Assembly (NCBI GenBank): GCA_964612555.1
Contig: CAZTBW010000003.1
Location: 124,001 to 188,000 of the forward strand
Origin: DAOLCO01 sp964612555
Lineage (GTDB): Bacteria > Bdellovibrionota_C > UBA2361 > SZUA-149 > DAOLCO01
Direction of reading: 5' to 3'
DNA length: 64,000 nucleotides
The position numbers and the translations under genes were made by a program. Below the pieces are notes generated by a model. That model saw only the letters and a list, made by a program, of their open reading frames with translations. It did not search any database and had not been told where the DNA came from. Position 1 is the first letter of the stretch; each line of letters starts with the position of its first letter. Positions 14,983 to 24,952 of this stretch are shown in pieces.

Positions 14983-16762
14983 GAAATGCCTCCTGCGGTA
15001 TTTTTACCTGACCAACCTGCTTCATTCTTTTTTTCCCTTCTTTTTGTTTTTCAAGAAGTTTTCTCTTTCGAGTGATATCCCCACCATAACATTTTGCAGT
15101 TACGTTCTTACGTAACGCCTTAACCGTGCTACGAGCAATAACTTTACCCCCGATAGCTGCCTGAATAGCAATCTCAAACATATGACGATCAATAAGGTCT
15201 TTCATTTTTTCGGTGAGCTTTCTCCCGTAATATTGGGCATTTTCCCGATATACAATTGCACTAAGGGCATCAACCGGGTCACCATTAATTTTTAAATCAA
15301 TCTTGACAAGGTCTGCCGGGCGATACTCATGAAACTCATAATCAAAAGAACCATACCCTTTGGTCACCGATTTCAATTTGTCATAAAAATCTATCACGAT
15401 TTCATTAAGAGGCAGATAATACTCAATACGCACCCTGTTCCCCACATGAAAATCCATAGACTTTTGCACTCCCCGCTTTTCTTCACAAAGCGCAAGTACC
15501 GCACCCAAAAACTCTTTCAGACAATGAATAGTCCCATGCACCATCGGCTCATACACTTCATCAATATCCTGAACTGAAGGAAAATTGGCAGGATTATCAA
15601 CATTAATGGTTTCACCCGATTTAAGAGAAATCTTATAGACCACCGTAGGAGTAGTGGTTACGAGATCAAGGTTAAACTCACGCTCCAATCTATCCTGCAC
15701 TATCTCCATATGAAGTAAGCCAAGATATCCCACACGAAACCCGAACCCGAGCGCAGCGGAAGTTTCCGGCTCAAAGGTGATCGCTGCATCATTAAGCTTA
15801 AGTTTTTCAAGGGCATCTCGTAAATCCTGATACTCATCAGGGCTCGTAGGATATAAACCACTGAAGACAAATGGCTTCACTTCTTCAAACCCGGGAAGAG
15901 CCGTAGCCGTCGGGTTACTTGCAGCGGTAACGGTGTCACCCACTTTTGCATCTGAAATTGATTTGATACTCGCAGCTACAAATCCAACCTCCCCGGGACC
16001 AAGTTCTTTTATGGATTTGGGAAATGGAGAATATACCCCCAGGGCATCAACTTCATATACCGCCCCTGTCTGCATAAATTTTATCTTGCTTCCCTTTTTT
16101 ATGCTTCCATCAAACACCCGGATTTGAATTATTACTCCCTGGTAGGGGTCAAACCAGCTATCAAACAGCAATGCTTTGAGTGGTGCATCAGGATTTCCTG
16201 AAGGTGGTGGAATTTTTTCTATCAGTGATTCCAGCAGTTCAGAAACTCCCGTCCCTGTTTTTCCACTCACCAGTATAGCTTCATCTGCAGGAAGCCCAAT
16301 GATCTCTTCGATTTCCTGACGTACCAATTCAGGTTCCGATGTTGGTAAATCCACTTTATTTAAAACCGGCACTATCTCAAGATTACCTGCAATTGCAGTG
16401 TATACGTGAGCGACGGTCTGTGCCTCAACCCCCTGTGAAGCATCAACTACAAGAAGCGCCCCTTCACATGCTGCAAGACTTCTCGACACTTCATAATGAA
16501 AATCAACATGCCCCGGGGTATCAATAAGGTTTAAAATATATAGTTCACCGGATTTTGATTTATACTCCAAACGCACAGAACGAGACTTAACGGTAATCCC
16601 CCGCTCCCTCTCGACATCCATATTGTCAAGCATCTGGTCTACTTTTTCCCGTTCGGTTACCGCTCCCGTGATATCAAGAATCCTGTCCGCCAGAGTGGAT
16701 TTACCATGGTCAATATGGGCAATAATAGAGAAATTTCTTATATTAGATTGAGGAACTGACAT
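14957..16762 (-). CDS. lepA: Elongation factor 4 (ribosome back-translocating GTPase)
   Basis: 601 residues, the normal LepA length. GTPase motifs are in order: IAHIDHGKSTL (G1), RGITVKS (G2), DTPGHVDF (G3), NKVDLP (G4), followed by EF-G-like domains and the LepA-specific C-terminal domain with the lysine- and glycine-rich tail (RKRKLLEKQKEGKKRMK). It acts on stalled ribosomes at the membrane-cytosol boundary. It sits at the end of the sugar-nucleotide run, 18 bases downstream of the epimerase start-distal end, and overlaps lipB. Confidence 0.98.
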   Translation of the reverse strand: MSVPQSNIRNFSIIAHIDHGKSTLADRILDITGAVTEREKVDQMLDNMDVERERGITVKSRSVRLEYKSKSGELYILNLIDTPGHVDFHYEVSRSLAACEGALLVVDASQGVEAQTVAHVYTAIAGNLEIVPVLNKVDLPTSEPELVRQEIEEIIGLPADEAILVSGKTGTGVSELLESLIEKIPPPSGNPDAPLKALLFDSWFDPYQGVIIQIRVFDGSIKKGSKIKFMQTGAVYEVDALGVYSPFPKSIKELGPGEVGFVAASIKSISDAKVGDTVTAASNPTATALPGFEEVKPFVFSGLYPTSPDEYQDLRDALEKLKLNDAAITFEPETSAALGFGFRVGYLGLLHMEIVQDRLEREFNLDLVTTTPTVVYKISLKSGETINVDNPANFPSVQDIDEVYEPMVHGTIHCLKEFLGAVLALCEEKRGVQKSMDFHVGNRVRIEYYLPLNEIVIDFYDKLKSVTKGYGSFDYEFHEYRPADLVKIDLKINGDPVDALSAIVYRENAQYYGRKLTEKMKDLIDRHMFEIAIQAAIGGKVIARSTVKALRKNVTAKCYGGDITRKRKLLEKQKEGKKRMKQVGQVKIPQEAFLAALKLEK

Positions 16763-16780
16763 ATTGAAAGAAACACTACC

Positions 16781-17758
16781 TCAGGAAAGTGATTCTTTCG
16801 TATCAAGAAAAGCTTTTCGAAGACCTTCCGGAAGAGATATTCCTGGTGTCCAGTCAAATTTTGCAGAAAATGAGGCTGCACTCAATAAACTTCTCATCTG
16901 CTCTCCTGCCGGCTGAGGACGATAAGTGACTTCAATTGAAGGTTCCGAAAGCTCCTCCTTGCATATATCATTCAGATTTTTAACTATGGTAGTCACCGAA
17001 GATTCAATCCCGGTACCAAGATTAAACACCTGGTAATTCGCCATACTGTCCGCTGAATTTTTATCATTTACTATGGTAAAAATCGCATCAACAATATCAC
17101 TTACATAAATAAAATCCCTGGTTTGTGAACCATCACCATTTACTGTCAGAGGTTTTCCCTTTAACAATTGTTCAATGAATATCGATACCACTCCGGCTTC
17201 ACCATGAGGATTCTGTCTGGGTCCATATACATTCCCAAATCGAAGAGAATAAGAAGGAACCTTGTTTTTCCTTGCATAATATTCAATATACAACTCAGCT
17301 GCTCTTTTACTGAGTCCATAAGGACATTCCGGACGAGTAACATGAGCCTCGTCAGCAGGAAAATATTCCTGTTCACCATAAATGGCACCGCCCGTTGAAG
17401 AAAAGATAAACTTGGCGATTCCCGCTTCCTCAGAAGCTCCAAGAAGATTTATAGTTCCAAGGATGTTTTGTTCTGCATCATATACAGGCTCCTGAACACT
17501 CCTTCGGACATTCATCTGAGCTGCAAGGTGAATAACTGATACGGGCTTAAATGAGACAAGCTCCCTGTACGCTTCTGAAGACTGAATATCTGTTTTGATA
17601 AAACGAATATTTTTATTCGCTTTATGTGCCGAAAGGTTCTCTTCCCGCCCTGTAGAGAGGTTATCAATAACAAGCACTTCAAAACCCTCGGCAAGAAGCC
17701 GATCCACCACGTGTGAACCTATAAACCCCGCACCTCCCGTAACAACTGCCTTACTCAT
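16781..17758 (-). CDS. NAD-dependent UDP-sugar epimerase (GalE-like SDR)
   Basis: 325 residues, extended short-chain dehydrogenase. Visible are the NAD loop TGGAGFIGSHV near the start, the IHLAAQMNVRRSV strand, STGGAIYGE and the catalytic YGLSK (Tyr-x3-Lys), plus RFGNVYGPRQ and DGSQTRDFIYVSD. The family includes UDP-glucose, UDP-glucuronate and UDP-xylose 4-epimerases. Neighbouring genes make UDP-GlcA and UDP-xylose, so epimerisation of one of those is likely, but the substrate cannot be read from the sequence. It is 11 bases downstream of the decarboxylase gene. Confidence 0.88.
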   Translation of the reverse strand: MSKAVVTGGAGFIGSHVVDRLLAEGFEVLVIDNLSTGREENLSAHKANKNIRFIKTDIQSSEAYRELVSFKPVSVIHLAAQMNVRRSVQEPVYDAEQNILGTINLLGASEEAGIAKFIFSSTGGAIYGEQEYFPADEAHVTRPECPYGLSKRAAELYIEYYARKNKVPSYSLRFGNVYGPRQNPHGEAGVVSIFIEQLLKGKPLTVNGDGSQTRDFIYVSDIVDAIFTIVNDKNSADSMANYQVFNLGTGIESSVTTIVKNLNDICKEELSEPSIEVTYRPQPAGEQMRSLLSAASFSAKFDWTPGISLPEGLRKAFLDTKESLS

Positions 17759-17769
17759 AATGAAGCTCC

Positions 17770-18729
17770 TTATTCACTCTTTCTCCCTGAACATTCCCGG
17801 GAAAGCCTACTGGAAAATTCATCAATAGTTTTTCCCAAACCATCCTCCAGAGCAATTTCTGGTTTCCAGGATAATTTTTCATACGCAAGCGAGATATCAG
17901 GTTTTCGTCGCTCCGGGTCATCCTGCGGAAGTGGTTTGTACTGAATCTCTACCTTTGATCCGGTCATTGAAACAACTTTTTCAGCAAGCTCTTTCACGGT
18001 CAGCTCAATGGGATTACCAAGGTTTACCGGACCCACAAAATCAGGAGTTTCCATCATTGAAATAATACCCCTCACCAGATCATCCACGTAACAAAAGGAG
18101 CGAGTCTGGGAACCATCACCATATAAAGTCAATGGCGAATTGGTAAGCGCCTGCACAATGAAATTTGAAACGACTCTTCCATCATCAAAGAGCATCCTCG
18201 GACCATAGGTGTTAAAGATACGAATGATTTTTGCATCTACCTCATTCTGACGATGATAATCCATCATAAGGGTCTCTGCGACACGCTTTCCCTCATCATA
18301 ACAACTCCTGATACCAATCGGATTAACATTGCCCCAATAGGATTCTTTTTGGGGATGTTCGAGAGGATTCCCATACACTTCAGAAGTAGACGCCAAAAGG
18401 ATTCTCGCACCTACCCGTTTTGCAAGACCGAGCATATTGATTGTTCCCATTACACTGGTCTTGATGGTTTTAACGGGATTGTGTTGATAGTGCACAGGGG
18501 AAGCGGGACAAGCCATGTGATAAATCTGATCTACTTCAAGAAGTATCGGCTCAATAACATCGTGTCTGATCAGCTCAAAGTTCGGATTGGAAAAAAAAGG
18601 CAGCACATTCTCCCTCCTCCCCGTGAAGAAGTTATCCAGACAAGTTACTTCATGCCCCTTATTCAAAAGTCGCTCACAAAGATGTGAACCGATAAACCCT
18701 GCACCACCCGTAACTAATATTCTTGCCAT
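17770..18729 (-). CDS. uxs: UDP-glucuronate decarboxylase (UDP-xylose synthase)
   Basis: 319 residues. It converts UDP-glucuronic acid to UDP-xylose with bound NAD. Specific family marks are LDNFFTGRRENV, HMACPASPVHYQ, the conserved LLASTSEVYG, the catalytic SCYDEGKRVAE (Tyr-x3-Lys) and RIFNTYGPRM. These match UXS rather than GalE or RmlB. It is 12 bases after the UDP-glucose dehydrogenase gene that provides its substrate, and the two certainly form one pathway segment. Confidence 0.93.
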   Translation of the reverse strand: MARILVTGGAGFIGSHLCERLLNKGHEVTCLDNFFTGRRENVLPFFSNPNFELIRHDVIEPILLEVDQIYHMACPASPVHYQHNPVKTIKTSVMGTINMLGLAKRVGARILLASTSEVYGNPLEHPQKESYWGNVNPIGIRSCYDEGKRVAETLMMDYHRQNEVDAKIIRIFNTYGPRMLFDDGRVVSNFIVQALTNSPLTLYGDGSQTRSFCYVDDLVRGIISMMETPDFVGPVNLGNPIELTVKELAEKVVSMTGSKVEIQYKPLPQDDPERRKPDISLAYEKLSWKPEIALEDGLGKTIDEFSSRLSRECSGRKSE

Positions 18730-18741
18730 GAAAAGCCTGCT

Positions 18742-20076
18742 CTATTGATTAACCCCACTCACCACTCTTCCTATCGAATGATACACGAAACCAAGACGTG
18801 CCATTTTTGCCGGCTCAAAAAGGTTCCTTCCATCAAATACCACCGGAGAATTTAACAGCTGGGTCATTTTGGTAAAATTTGGTCTCCTGAATTCATTCCA
18901 CTCGGTGACAATGAGAAGTGCATCTGCACCTTCCAGGGCATCGTAGTTATTTTGTGCAAATTCAACCGGCAGATTTTGAGTTTTACACATCTTCATGGCA
19001 ACTTCCATCGCTTCAGGGTCATACGCTTTAAAAGTCGCCCCAAGTCCTGCAAGTTCTTTAATAATGGTCATGCTTGGAGCTTCTCTCATATCATCTGTTT
19101 TAGGTTTAAAGGATAAGCCCCATACTGCAAACTTCTTACCTTTAATCGCACTTTCAGAACCAAAATGAGCGATTACTTTTTTAGGGATACGCTTTTTCTG
19201 TTCGTTATTCGCTTTATCAACCGCCTCTATAACACTCATATGACTTCCGTGAGCCGCACCCGTTTTCATAAGCGCGCGAACATCCTTTGGAAAACATGAA
19301 CCTCCGTACCCTACCCCCGGAAAGAGAAAGCTTGGACCAATGCGACTGTCACTGCCAATGCCTTTTCTAACTTGGGAAACATCTGCCCCTACCGCTTCAC
19401 ACAGGTTTGCAATCTCATTCATAAAAGTAATACGGGTAGCAAGAAGTGCATTAGCAGCATATTTGGTTACTTCAGCACTTTTTACGTCCATTACCAGAAT
19501 GGGATTATTGGTTCTGACAAAAGGAGAGTAGAGCTCCCTCATTACCTCGGCAGCTTCAACACTGGAAGTACCGATAACCACACGATCCGGTTTCATAAAA
19601 TCCTCAATTGCGGAACCTTCCTTAAGAAATTCAGGATTGGAAACCACATCAAATGGCAGACTGGTGTGTTTTGAAATTTCTTCACTTACCAGGTCTGCCG
19701 TACCAACAGGGACGGTAGATTTATTAACTACAATCTTTGGTCCATTCATTACCCGACCAATCTCGGCTGCCACCTGAAGAACATATTTCAAGTCGGCAGA
19801 ACCATCGGTATCCTGAGGTGTCCCTACAGCAATAAAGATAACTTCAGACCCCTGAATGCAGGCAGTAACATCAGTAGTAAAATGGAGTCGACCGGCTTCA
19901 GCATTGGTTTTAATCAATTGATCAAGCCCAGGCTCATAAATGGGGACTTCACCACGCTTGAGCATGGCTATTTTCTCTTCATTCACATCCGCACAAATCA
20001 CATCATTACCACTCTCGGCAAAGCAGGTACCTGCAACTAAACCGACATATCCTGATCCAATTACACCAACATTCAT
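18742..20076 (-). CDS. ugd: UDP-glucose 6-dehydrogenase
   Basis: 444 residues. Oxidises UDP-glucose to UDP-glucuronate with two NAD. It shows the N-terminal NAD fold GSGYVGLVAGTCFAE, NPEFLKEGSAIEDF, the catalytic cysteine loop GYGGSCFPKDVRAL (about 256-269) and the C-terminal FKPKTDDMREAPS. Full length. First of three consecutive nucleotide-sugar genes, 140 bases downstream of the polyprenyl sugar transferase gene; the gap could contain a separate promoter, but none is clear. Confidence 0.97.
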   Translation of the reverse strand: MNVGVIGSGYVGLVAGTCFAESGNDVICADVNEEKIAMLKRGEVPIYEPGLDQLIKTNAEAGRLHFTTDVTACIQGSEVIFIAVGTPQDTDGSADLKYVLQVAAEIGRVMNGPKIVVNKSTVPVGTADLVSEEISKHTSLPFDVVSNPEFLKEGSAIEDFMKPDRVVIGTSSVEAAEVMRELYSPFVRTNNPILVMDVKSAEVTKYAANALLATRITFMNEIANLCEAVGADVSQVRKGIGSDSRIGPSFLFPGVGYGGSCFPKDVRALMKTGAAHGSHMSVIEAVDKANNEQKKRIPKKVIAHFGSESAIKGKKFAVWGLSFKPKTDDMREAPSMTIIKELAGLGATFKAYDPEAMEVAMKMCKTQNLPVEFAQNNYDALEGADALLIVTEWNEFRRPNFTKMTQLLNSPVVFDGRNLFEPAKMARLGFVYHSIGRVVSGVNQ

Positions 20077-20216
20077 ATGAAATCCCTATTATACTCTGTT
20101 ATTTTTTGCGCTTACTCTATTATTTTTTAATAAAAATGGAAACTCATTCACACATGAGAAACAACTGATTCACTTAAGAAAAAAGGACGCATTTCAGAGA
20201 ATCAAAGCCAAACAAA

Positions 20217-21662
20217 TCAGTATGCATTTTTGTTTCTAAAACCTTTAATAATCGTCAGAAATAGTATCTTCATATCCAGGCTCAGTGACCAGTTTTCAAT
20301 ATAAAAGATATCATGCTCTATCCTTTTCTCAATTGAGGTATTTCCCCTCCAGCCATGTACTTGAGCCCAGCCGGTCATACCGGCTTGCACCTTGTGTCGG
20401 AGCATGTACCTGGGCACGTGTTTTCTGAACTCATCAATAAAGACCGGGCGTTCCGGTCTTGGACCAACCAGGGACATGTTACCAACTATTACATTGTATA
20501 ATTGCGGAAGCTCATCAAGACTCCAGGATCTTAAAAAAGAACCAAGTGGGGTTATTCTCTTATCTCCTTTAACTGTGAACTGGGCTTTGTCAGCATTGTC
20601 GGTACGCATGGTTCTGAATTTGTAAATGTTAAATGATTTCCCATCGAGCCCAACTCTCTCCTGAGTGAAAAGAACAGGTCCCGGAGAGGTGAGCTTAACA
20701 AGAAGTGCAATAATGAGCATCAAGGGGGAAAACAATATAAACAGCACTGAAGCAAGTATCGCATCAAGTACCCGCTTGACTATCCTGTTGATCCCATCCA
20801 GAGGAGTCGAGGCAAGGCTCACCACAGGAACTCCATCAAACTCCTCAATTTCCGACCCCATTTGAATAAACTGATGTATGTCCGGTACCAACTTGACATC
20901 AATTACACTATCGCCAATGCTGCCCACAACATCTGCCAATTTATCATTATCGGATAAAGGTAATGCCACGATGACCTGATCAATACCTCCTCTTGCAAGA
21001 ATGCTGCTTAAATCCTCATACGTTCCAATTATCGGTGCAAGCATTTCGAGATTATTTGAGGTATGTGCCAGATAAGAAAGGTTCTTTTGTGCCCCCGAAA
21101 CTTCTGAGGGAGAAGCCGCCAGAAACCCCACCAGCTCAATACCAAAATCTTTATTACTCAACATGCTGGCTGCTATATATTGTGCCAAAGGACCTGCACC
21201 AACAATAAGTGAGTAACGCAGATTAAGCCCTTTCTTTCTGAAATAACGAAGCAACGCTCTGATACCCACCCGGGAGAAAATTGAAAGAACGGTCTGAATA
21301 ACCCAAAAGGTAATAAATACCAGACGTGACAGAGGTACGGTCTTTTCCTTAAACAGATATGTTGCAGCAAGAAGCAGGACTACGGCAAAAGCATTTGCTC
21401 GCAGTAAAAGCATGATTTCACGAAACTGACTTTGCCCTCTCGTGGGTTTATAAAGACCCATCCTTCGATAAATGTACGTCCAGATTAACCAGACAAAAAT
21501 AAGCATTGGAAGGTAGTCTCTAAAAGGTGGAACCCCTTTGTCATGGGGTAGAAAATCAAGATTGAACCGTACATGATACGACACAATCCATGCAAAGGAG
21601 ACTACGACAATATCAATCAGAATAAACAGCGCTTCAAAAAGCTGCGCATGCTTCTTTAACAT
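20217..21662 (-). CDS. Undecaprenyl-phosphate sugar phosphotransferase (WcaJ/WbaP type)
   Basis: 481 residues. Four or five transmembrane helices (about 10-115) precede a CoA-binding-like domain (about 140-260) and the catalytic bacterial sugar transferase domain from about 285. The latter has KRVLDAILASVLFILFSP, SPGPVLFTQERVG, IYKFRTM, SWSLDELPQLYNV and GPRPERP. It starts a polysaccharide repeat unit by moving a hexose-1-phosphate from UDP-sugar to undecaprenyl phosphate at the inner membrane. Its start overlaps the upstream glycosyltransferase by 29 bases. Glucose or galactose is the likely sugar, by family only. Confidence 0.93.
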   Translation of the reverse strand: MLKKHAQLFEALFILIDIVVVSFAWIVSYHVRFNLDFLPHDKGVPPFRDYLPMLIFVWLIWTYIYRRMGLYKPTRGQSQFREIMLLLRANAFAVVLLLAATYLFKEKTVPLSRLVFITFWVIQTVLSIFSRVGIRALLRYFRKKGLNLRYSLIVGAGPLAQYIAASMLSNKDFGIELVGFLAASPSEVSGAQKNLSYLAHTSNNLEMLAPIIGTYEDLSSILARGGIDQVIVALPLSDNDKLADVVGSIGDSVIDVKLVPDIHQFIQMGSEIEEFDGVPVVSLASTPLDGINRIVKRVLDAILASVLFILFSPLMLIIALLVKLTSPGPVLFTQERVGLDGKSFNIYKFRTMRTDNADKAQFTVKGDKRITPLGSFLRSWSLDELPQLYNVIVGNMSLVGPRPERPVFIDEFRKHVPRYMLRHKVQAGMTGWAQVHGWRGNTSIEKRIEHDIFYIENWSLSLDMKILFLTIIKGFRNKNAY

Positions 21663-22818
21663 CCTGTTTTACCTTTAAAAATAACTCCACTTCATTTTTA
21701 AAATTATCGCAAAACATCTCCTCTGAAAATCGTTCCGCATTAAGAACACAATTGATGCTTTTGAACGACGAATCTTCATGTAATGCTACAAACTCATTTA
21801 CTGCTTTCTGGACTGCTTCACAACTAAGTGTTTTAAAAGAAACTCCTGTCCTTTTATCACCTGCAAGTACTACTGTTTCAAGGCACCCCCCCCCGGCATA
21901 ACAGATCACAGGTTTTCCCTCTGCCTGTGCCTCCACCGGCACAATCCCGAAATCCTCCTCAGCAGCGTATATCAATGCGCTGCAATTTTGATATTCCCTG
22001 GATAAATCATAGTCGGAAAGCCTGCCCAGGAGTAGCACATTGGGAGGAGCAACTCGCCTCAAAGCCGGCTCATCCGGTCCGGAACCAACAATGCGCAGAG
22101 TATACGGTAAAGTTCTGAAAGATTCCACTACCAGTTTCGTGTTTTTATATGGAACCAGCGCATTAACCATTAAAAAAGAAGGTTTTTTATCCCCAATATA
22201 AGGTTTCAGCTCTTTTTGAGTGCCTGTATTTGTACTGACAGGGGGATAAACCACCGTAGACTCCCTCCCATAACAGTTCCTGATTCTCTGAGCAATAAAG
22301 TCTGATATAGCAATAAAATGGTCGACTCCCTCTGACCCCTTAACATCCCACCTTTGGAGTAACCCGCGAAAGGCTCTGAACAAGGGCTCATACCATACTC
22401 CGGAAAAATACCTCTCATATTGATCCCAAATGTAGCGCATCGGGGTCAGGCAGTAACAGATATGAGGTACCTTCTTTGGGACTGAGATATTTTTAGATAT
22501 ATTCTTAACTGCACAATGACTGATACTGATTACAAGATCATAGGGCTTAGCTTCGTGATCTTTTTTAAACTTTCTGGAGAGATACAAAATGTCCAGAGGG
22601 AACAGAAGCAAAAGTAAGCGGTAGTATCTGGAAACAAATGGCAGTCGACCAAGAAAACCGACACTGACTTTAGTATTTCCAAGATAAGTTGTTTTTATCT
22701 TTTCATCTAAAAACAAAGTATAAACTTCAGCACCTTCATAAAGAGAAAGTATCTGCTCAAGGCACTTCTCCCCTCCTCTCCAGCTTACTAACCAGTCATG
22801 AAAAATTGCTACACGCAT
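21634..22818 (-). CDS. Glycosyltransferase family 4
   Basis: 394 residues, GT-B fold. The N-terminal acceptor half starts RVAIFHDWLVSWRGGEKCLE, the C-terminal donor half includes RIVGSGPDEPALRR and EEDFGIVPVEAQAEGKPVICY, the EX7E retaining signature of GT4 enzymes. Close in style to mannosyl- or other hexosyltransferases of O-antigen and exopolysaccharide loci. A run of nine G (21886-21894) encodes the three glycines directly after ICYA, within the conserved donor-site loop. The gene overlaps both neighbours (10 bases with the upstream longest reading, 29 with the downstream gene). Confidence 0.9.
   Translation of the reverse strand: MRVAIFHDWLVSWRGGEKCLEQILSLYEGAEVYTLFLDEKIKTTYLGNTKVSVGFLGRLPFVSRYYRLLLLLFPLDILYLSRKFKKDHEAKPYDLVISISHCAVKNISKNISVPKKVPHICYCLTPMRYIWDQYERYFSGVWYEPLFRAFRGLLQRWDVKGSEGVDHFIAISDFIAQRIRNCYGRESTVVYPPVSTNTGTQKELKPYIGDKKPSFLMVNALVPYKNTKLVVESFRTLPYTLRIVGSGPDEPALRRVAPPNVLLLGRLSDYDLSREYQNCSALIYAAEEDFGIVPVEAQAEGKPVICYAGGGCLETVVLAGDKRTGVSFKTLSCEAVQKAVNEFVALHEDSSFKSINCVLNAERFSEEMFCDNFKNEVELFLKVKQDVKEACAAF
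21886..21894. repeat. C9/G9 homopolymer inside a glycosyltransferase gene
   Basis: Nine consecutive C on the plus strand, read as three GGG glycine codons on the coding strand. It is in frame here. The Gly residues are partly required by the GT4 donor-site loop, so protein constraint explains the glycines but not the choice of GGG in all three codons. Confidence 0.8.
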
Positions 22819-23942
22819 GCTCCCGGCTCATATCCCAATGATGATAAAAAACTGCTTCCCATAAAAGCTGGAGTATAGCCGGTACTTTTATCATACGCCC
22901 CAGCACACTTGTTTTCCCTCTCTTCCTGCTTCTGTACCATTCGGGCAAACTGGAACACCGCATCTTCCACACTAGACGGAGCATAATACCAACCATAATC
23001 CTCTACAAGCTCTCTTGCAAACGAAAGCTCCGGGCAAAGCACAGGAACTTTACATCTCATTGCATCCAGCAAAGGGATACAAAAACCTTCTTCCACCGAA
23101 GTGGTAACAAAACAGTCAGCATCCCGGTACTCTCTCTCCATTTCCTCCGTCGTTATATCAGATAAAACAGATACACAGGCACCCAAATCCAGATCTTCTA
23201 TCTGCCGGACTGACTGAGGTCTAAGATTACTTATTACACGAGCGTTAAATGATATTCTTGCCGATTTTAATTTACTCAGAAAATCTAAAAAAAAGCCAAA
23301 TCTCTTATGATTTCGATCCGCACCCACCCAAAGTAACCGTCGTGCACTCGCTGTTTCAAGTTTTTTACATGAATCATCAGGTGACATCTTTGTCGCATTT
23401 GGCACTATTGATATTTTCCCTGAATCCGACTCCGGGAAAGAAACCTGTATACAGTTTCTGGAATTCCGGGATACCGTAATTATTTTATCCGACCTCTGGA
23501 TTGCCGAACCAATCAGAACCCTCGCAACAAGTTTTGTGATAAGACGTTCAGGATACTGAAGATGAATAACATCATGTATAAACACTGCCTTTTTAACAGG
23601 AATAAAAAAAGGAAGAACATAATGCGGTGTCACGTACCAGTCGCACGTAGCAATCAATTTTCTATACTTGAATGGAAGATAAAATAATTCACTTATACTA
23701 TATTTGGGACAATCATCAGGAATAAGCCGAACACCAGCCTTCTCCCACTCTCTGATCACACCCTCATTCGCACGTAAATATCTGTTTGTAACGAGTATAT
23801 AAAGGGGAGCGGTACCCGACCCCTGCCCTATAATACCCTGCGCCGTAATACCATAGACCAGCATCTCTATAGAGGTACCTATCCCCCCATCACCCAATTT
23901 CCTTCCATCAATAAAAATAACAGGGGACTGACAATGCGACAT
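22809..23942 (-). CDS. Glycosyltransferase family 4
   Basis: 377 residues from the ATG at 23942; a GTG two codons upstream is equally possible and neither has a clear ribosome site. GT-B enzyme with an N-terminal half ending in HDVIHLQYPERL and KIITVSRNSRN, then a donor half with LLWVGADRNHKRFGFFLDFL, DADCFVTTSVEEGFCIPLLDAMRC, again an EX7E motif. It is most like the mannosyltransferase-type GT4 proteins of surface polysaccharide clusters. Overlaps the next gene by ten bases and nearly abuts the upstream GT2, so the run is one operon. The sugar is unknown. Confidence 0.88.
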   Translation of the reverse strand: MSHCQSPVIFIDGRKLGDGGIGTSIEMLVYGITAQGIIGQGSGTAPLYILVTNRYLRANEGVIREWEKAGVRLIPDDCPKYSISELFYLPFKYRKLIATCDWYVTPHYVLPFFIPVKKAVFIHDVIHLQYPERLITKLVARVLIGSAIQRSDKIITVSRNSRNCIQVSFPESDSGKISIVPNATKMSPDDSCKKLETASARRLLWVGADRNHKRFGFFLDFLSKLKSARISFNARVISNLRPQSVRQIEDLDLGACVSVLSDITTEEMEREYRDADCFVTTSVEEGFCIPLLDAMRCKVPVLCPELSFARELVEDYGWYYAPSSVEDAVFQFARMVQKQEERENKCAGAYDKSTGYTPAFMGSSFLSSLGYEPGACV

Positions 23943-23944
23943 TA

Positions 23945-24952
23945 TCACGTTTTAAGAAGATGTAACCTCTTATCTCCGCTTGAAGGCTCTTTGGAACTAC
24001 CTTGAATAATCTTTCGAACAGCATAGATCTTTTTTCCCTGAGACTCATGGTAGGTTCTGACCATTACTTCAGCCAGTAAACCGGAACAAATAAACTGCAA
24101 TCCAATCAAAACAAGCATCACACCCACTAAAAGAATAGGTCTGTTCGCAAGTGGAACCCCCATAACGAGTCGTTCAAATGAAAGGTAAGAAAGTAAAAGA
24201 GTACCAAGAAATCCACTTACCAGACCGAGCATACCGAAGAGGTGTAAGGGACGAGTGGCGTAACCAAGGAAGAACTGCACCGTAAGAAGATCAAGGATAA
24301 CCCGGAAAGTTTTGAATATTCCATATTTTGATGTTCCAAACTGACGCGCACGATGATTTACCGGCACTTCACATATGCGTACCCCCAACTGGGCAGCCAC
24401 CGCAGGTATAAACCTGTGCATCTCTCCATACAGGTTTATGTTCTTGATCACATCCGCCCGAAACACTTTTAAAGAACACCCATAGTCGTGCAATGACACT
24501 TTAGTGGTTTTTGAGATAATTCGGTTGGCAATCATCGAAGGAATTACCTTACTCCACTTTTTGTCCTGACGGTCTTTTCTCCATCCTGCAACGATATCAT
24601 ATCCTTCCTCAAGTTTTTCTATCATCCGGGGAGCTTCATGGGGATCATTTTGCAGATCTCCATCCATAGTGATAATAATTTCACCTTCTGCATGATCGAA
24701 GCCGGCAGACATCGCCGCAGTCTGTCCAAAATTTCTTCTTAAGAGTATGATTTTTACTCTCGGGTCATTTGAGGTGATCTCGGACAGTCGCTCCACTGTC
24801 GCATCAGATGAGCCATCATCAATAAAAACAAACTCTGCACGCAGCCCCGAAGCTTCAACTACTTCATACAACTCCTGATAAAGAAGCTTGACGTTATCTT
24901 CTTCATTATAAATCGGGACAACAAAGGAAACCAAAGATTTAATGTTCGACAT
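23945..24952 (-). CDS. Family 2 glycosyltransferase, DPM1/GtrB-like, membrane anchored
   Basis: 335 residues. The GT-A domain (about 1-225) has SFVVPIYNEEDNV, FIDDGSSDATVE, ILLRRNFGQTAAMSAGFDHA and the metal-binding TMDGDLQNDP, exactly the polyprenyl-phosphate glycosyltransferase type. Two C-terminal transmembrane helices (about 232-256 and 268-293) place it at the inner membrane. Such proteins make undecaprenyl-phosphate sugars (ArnC, GtrB) used for modification of lipid A or O-antigen. First gene of the polysaccharide run; a TATAAT-like hexamer (25049-25054 on the opposite strand) lies upstream without a clear -35. Confidence 0.9.
   Translation of the reverse strand: MSNIKSLVSFVVPIYNEEDNVKLLYQELYEVVEASGLRAEFVFIDDGSSDATVERLSEITSNDPRVKIILLRRNFGQTAAMSAGFDHAEGEIIITMDGDLQNDPHEAPRMIEKLEEGYDIVAGWRKDRQDKKWSKVIPSMIANRIISKTTKVSLHDYGCSLKVFRADVIKNINLYGEMHRFIPAVAAQLGVRICEVPVNHRARQFGTSKYGIFKTFRVILDLLTVQFFLGYATRPLHLFGMLGLVSGFLGTLLLSYLSFERLVMGVPLANRPILLVGVMLVLIGLQFICSGLLAEVMVRTYHESQGKKIYAVRKIIQGSSKEPSSGDKRLHLLKT

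Noticed and set aside
18253..18687. 144-codon plus-strand frame antisense to the UDP-glucuronate decarboxylase
   Set aside because: No ribosome site; the opposite-strand enzyme is certain.
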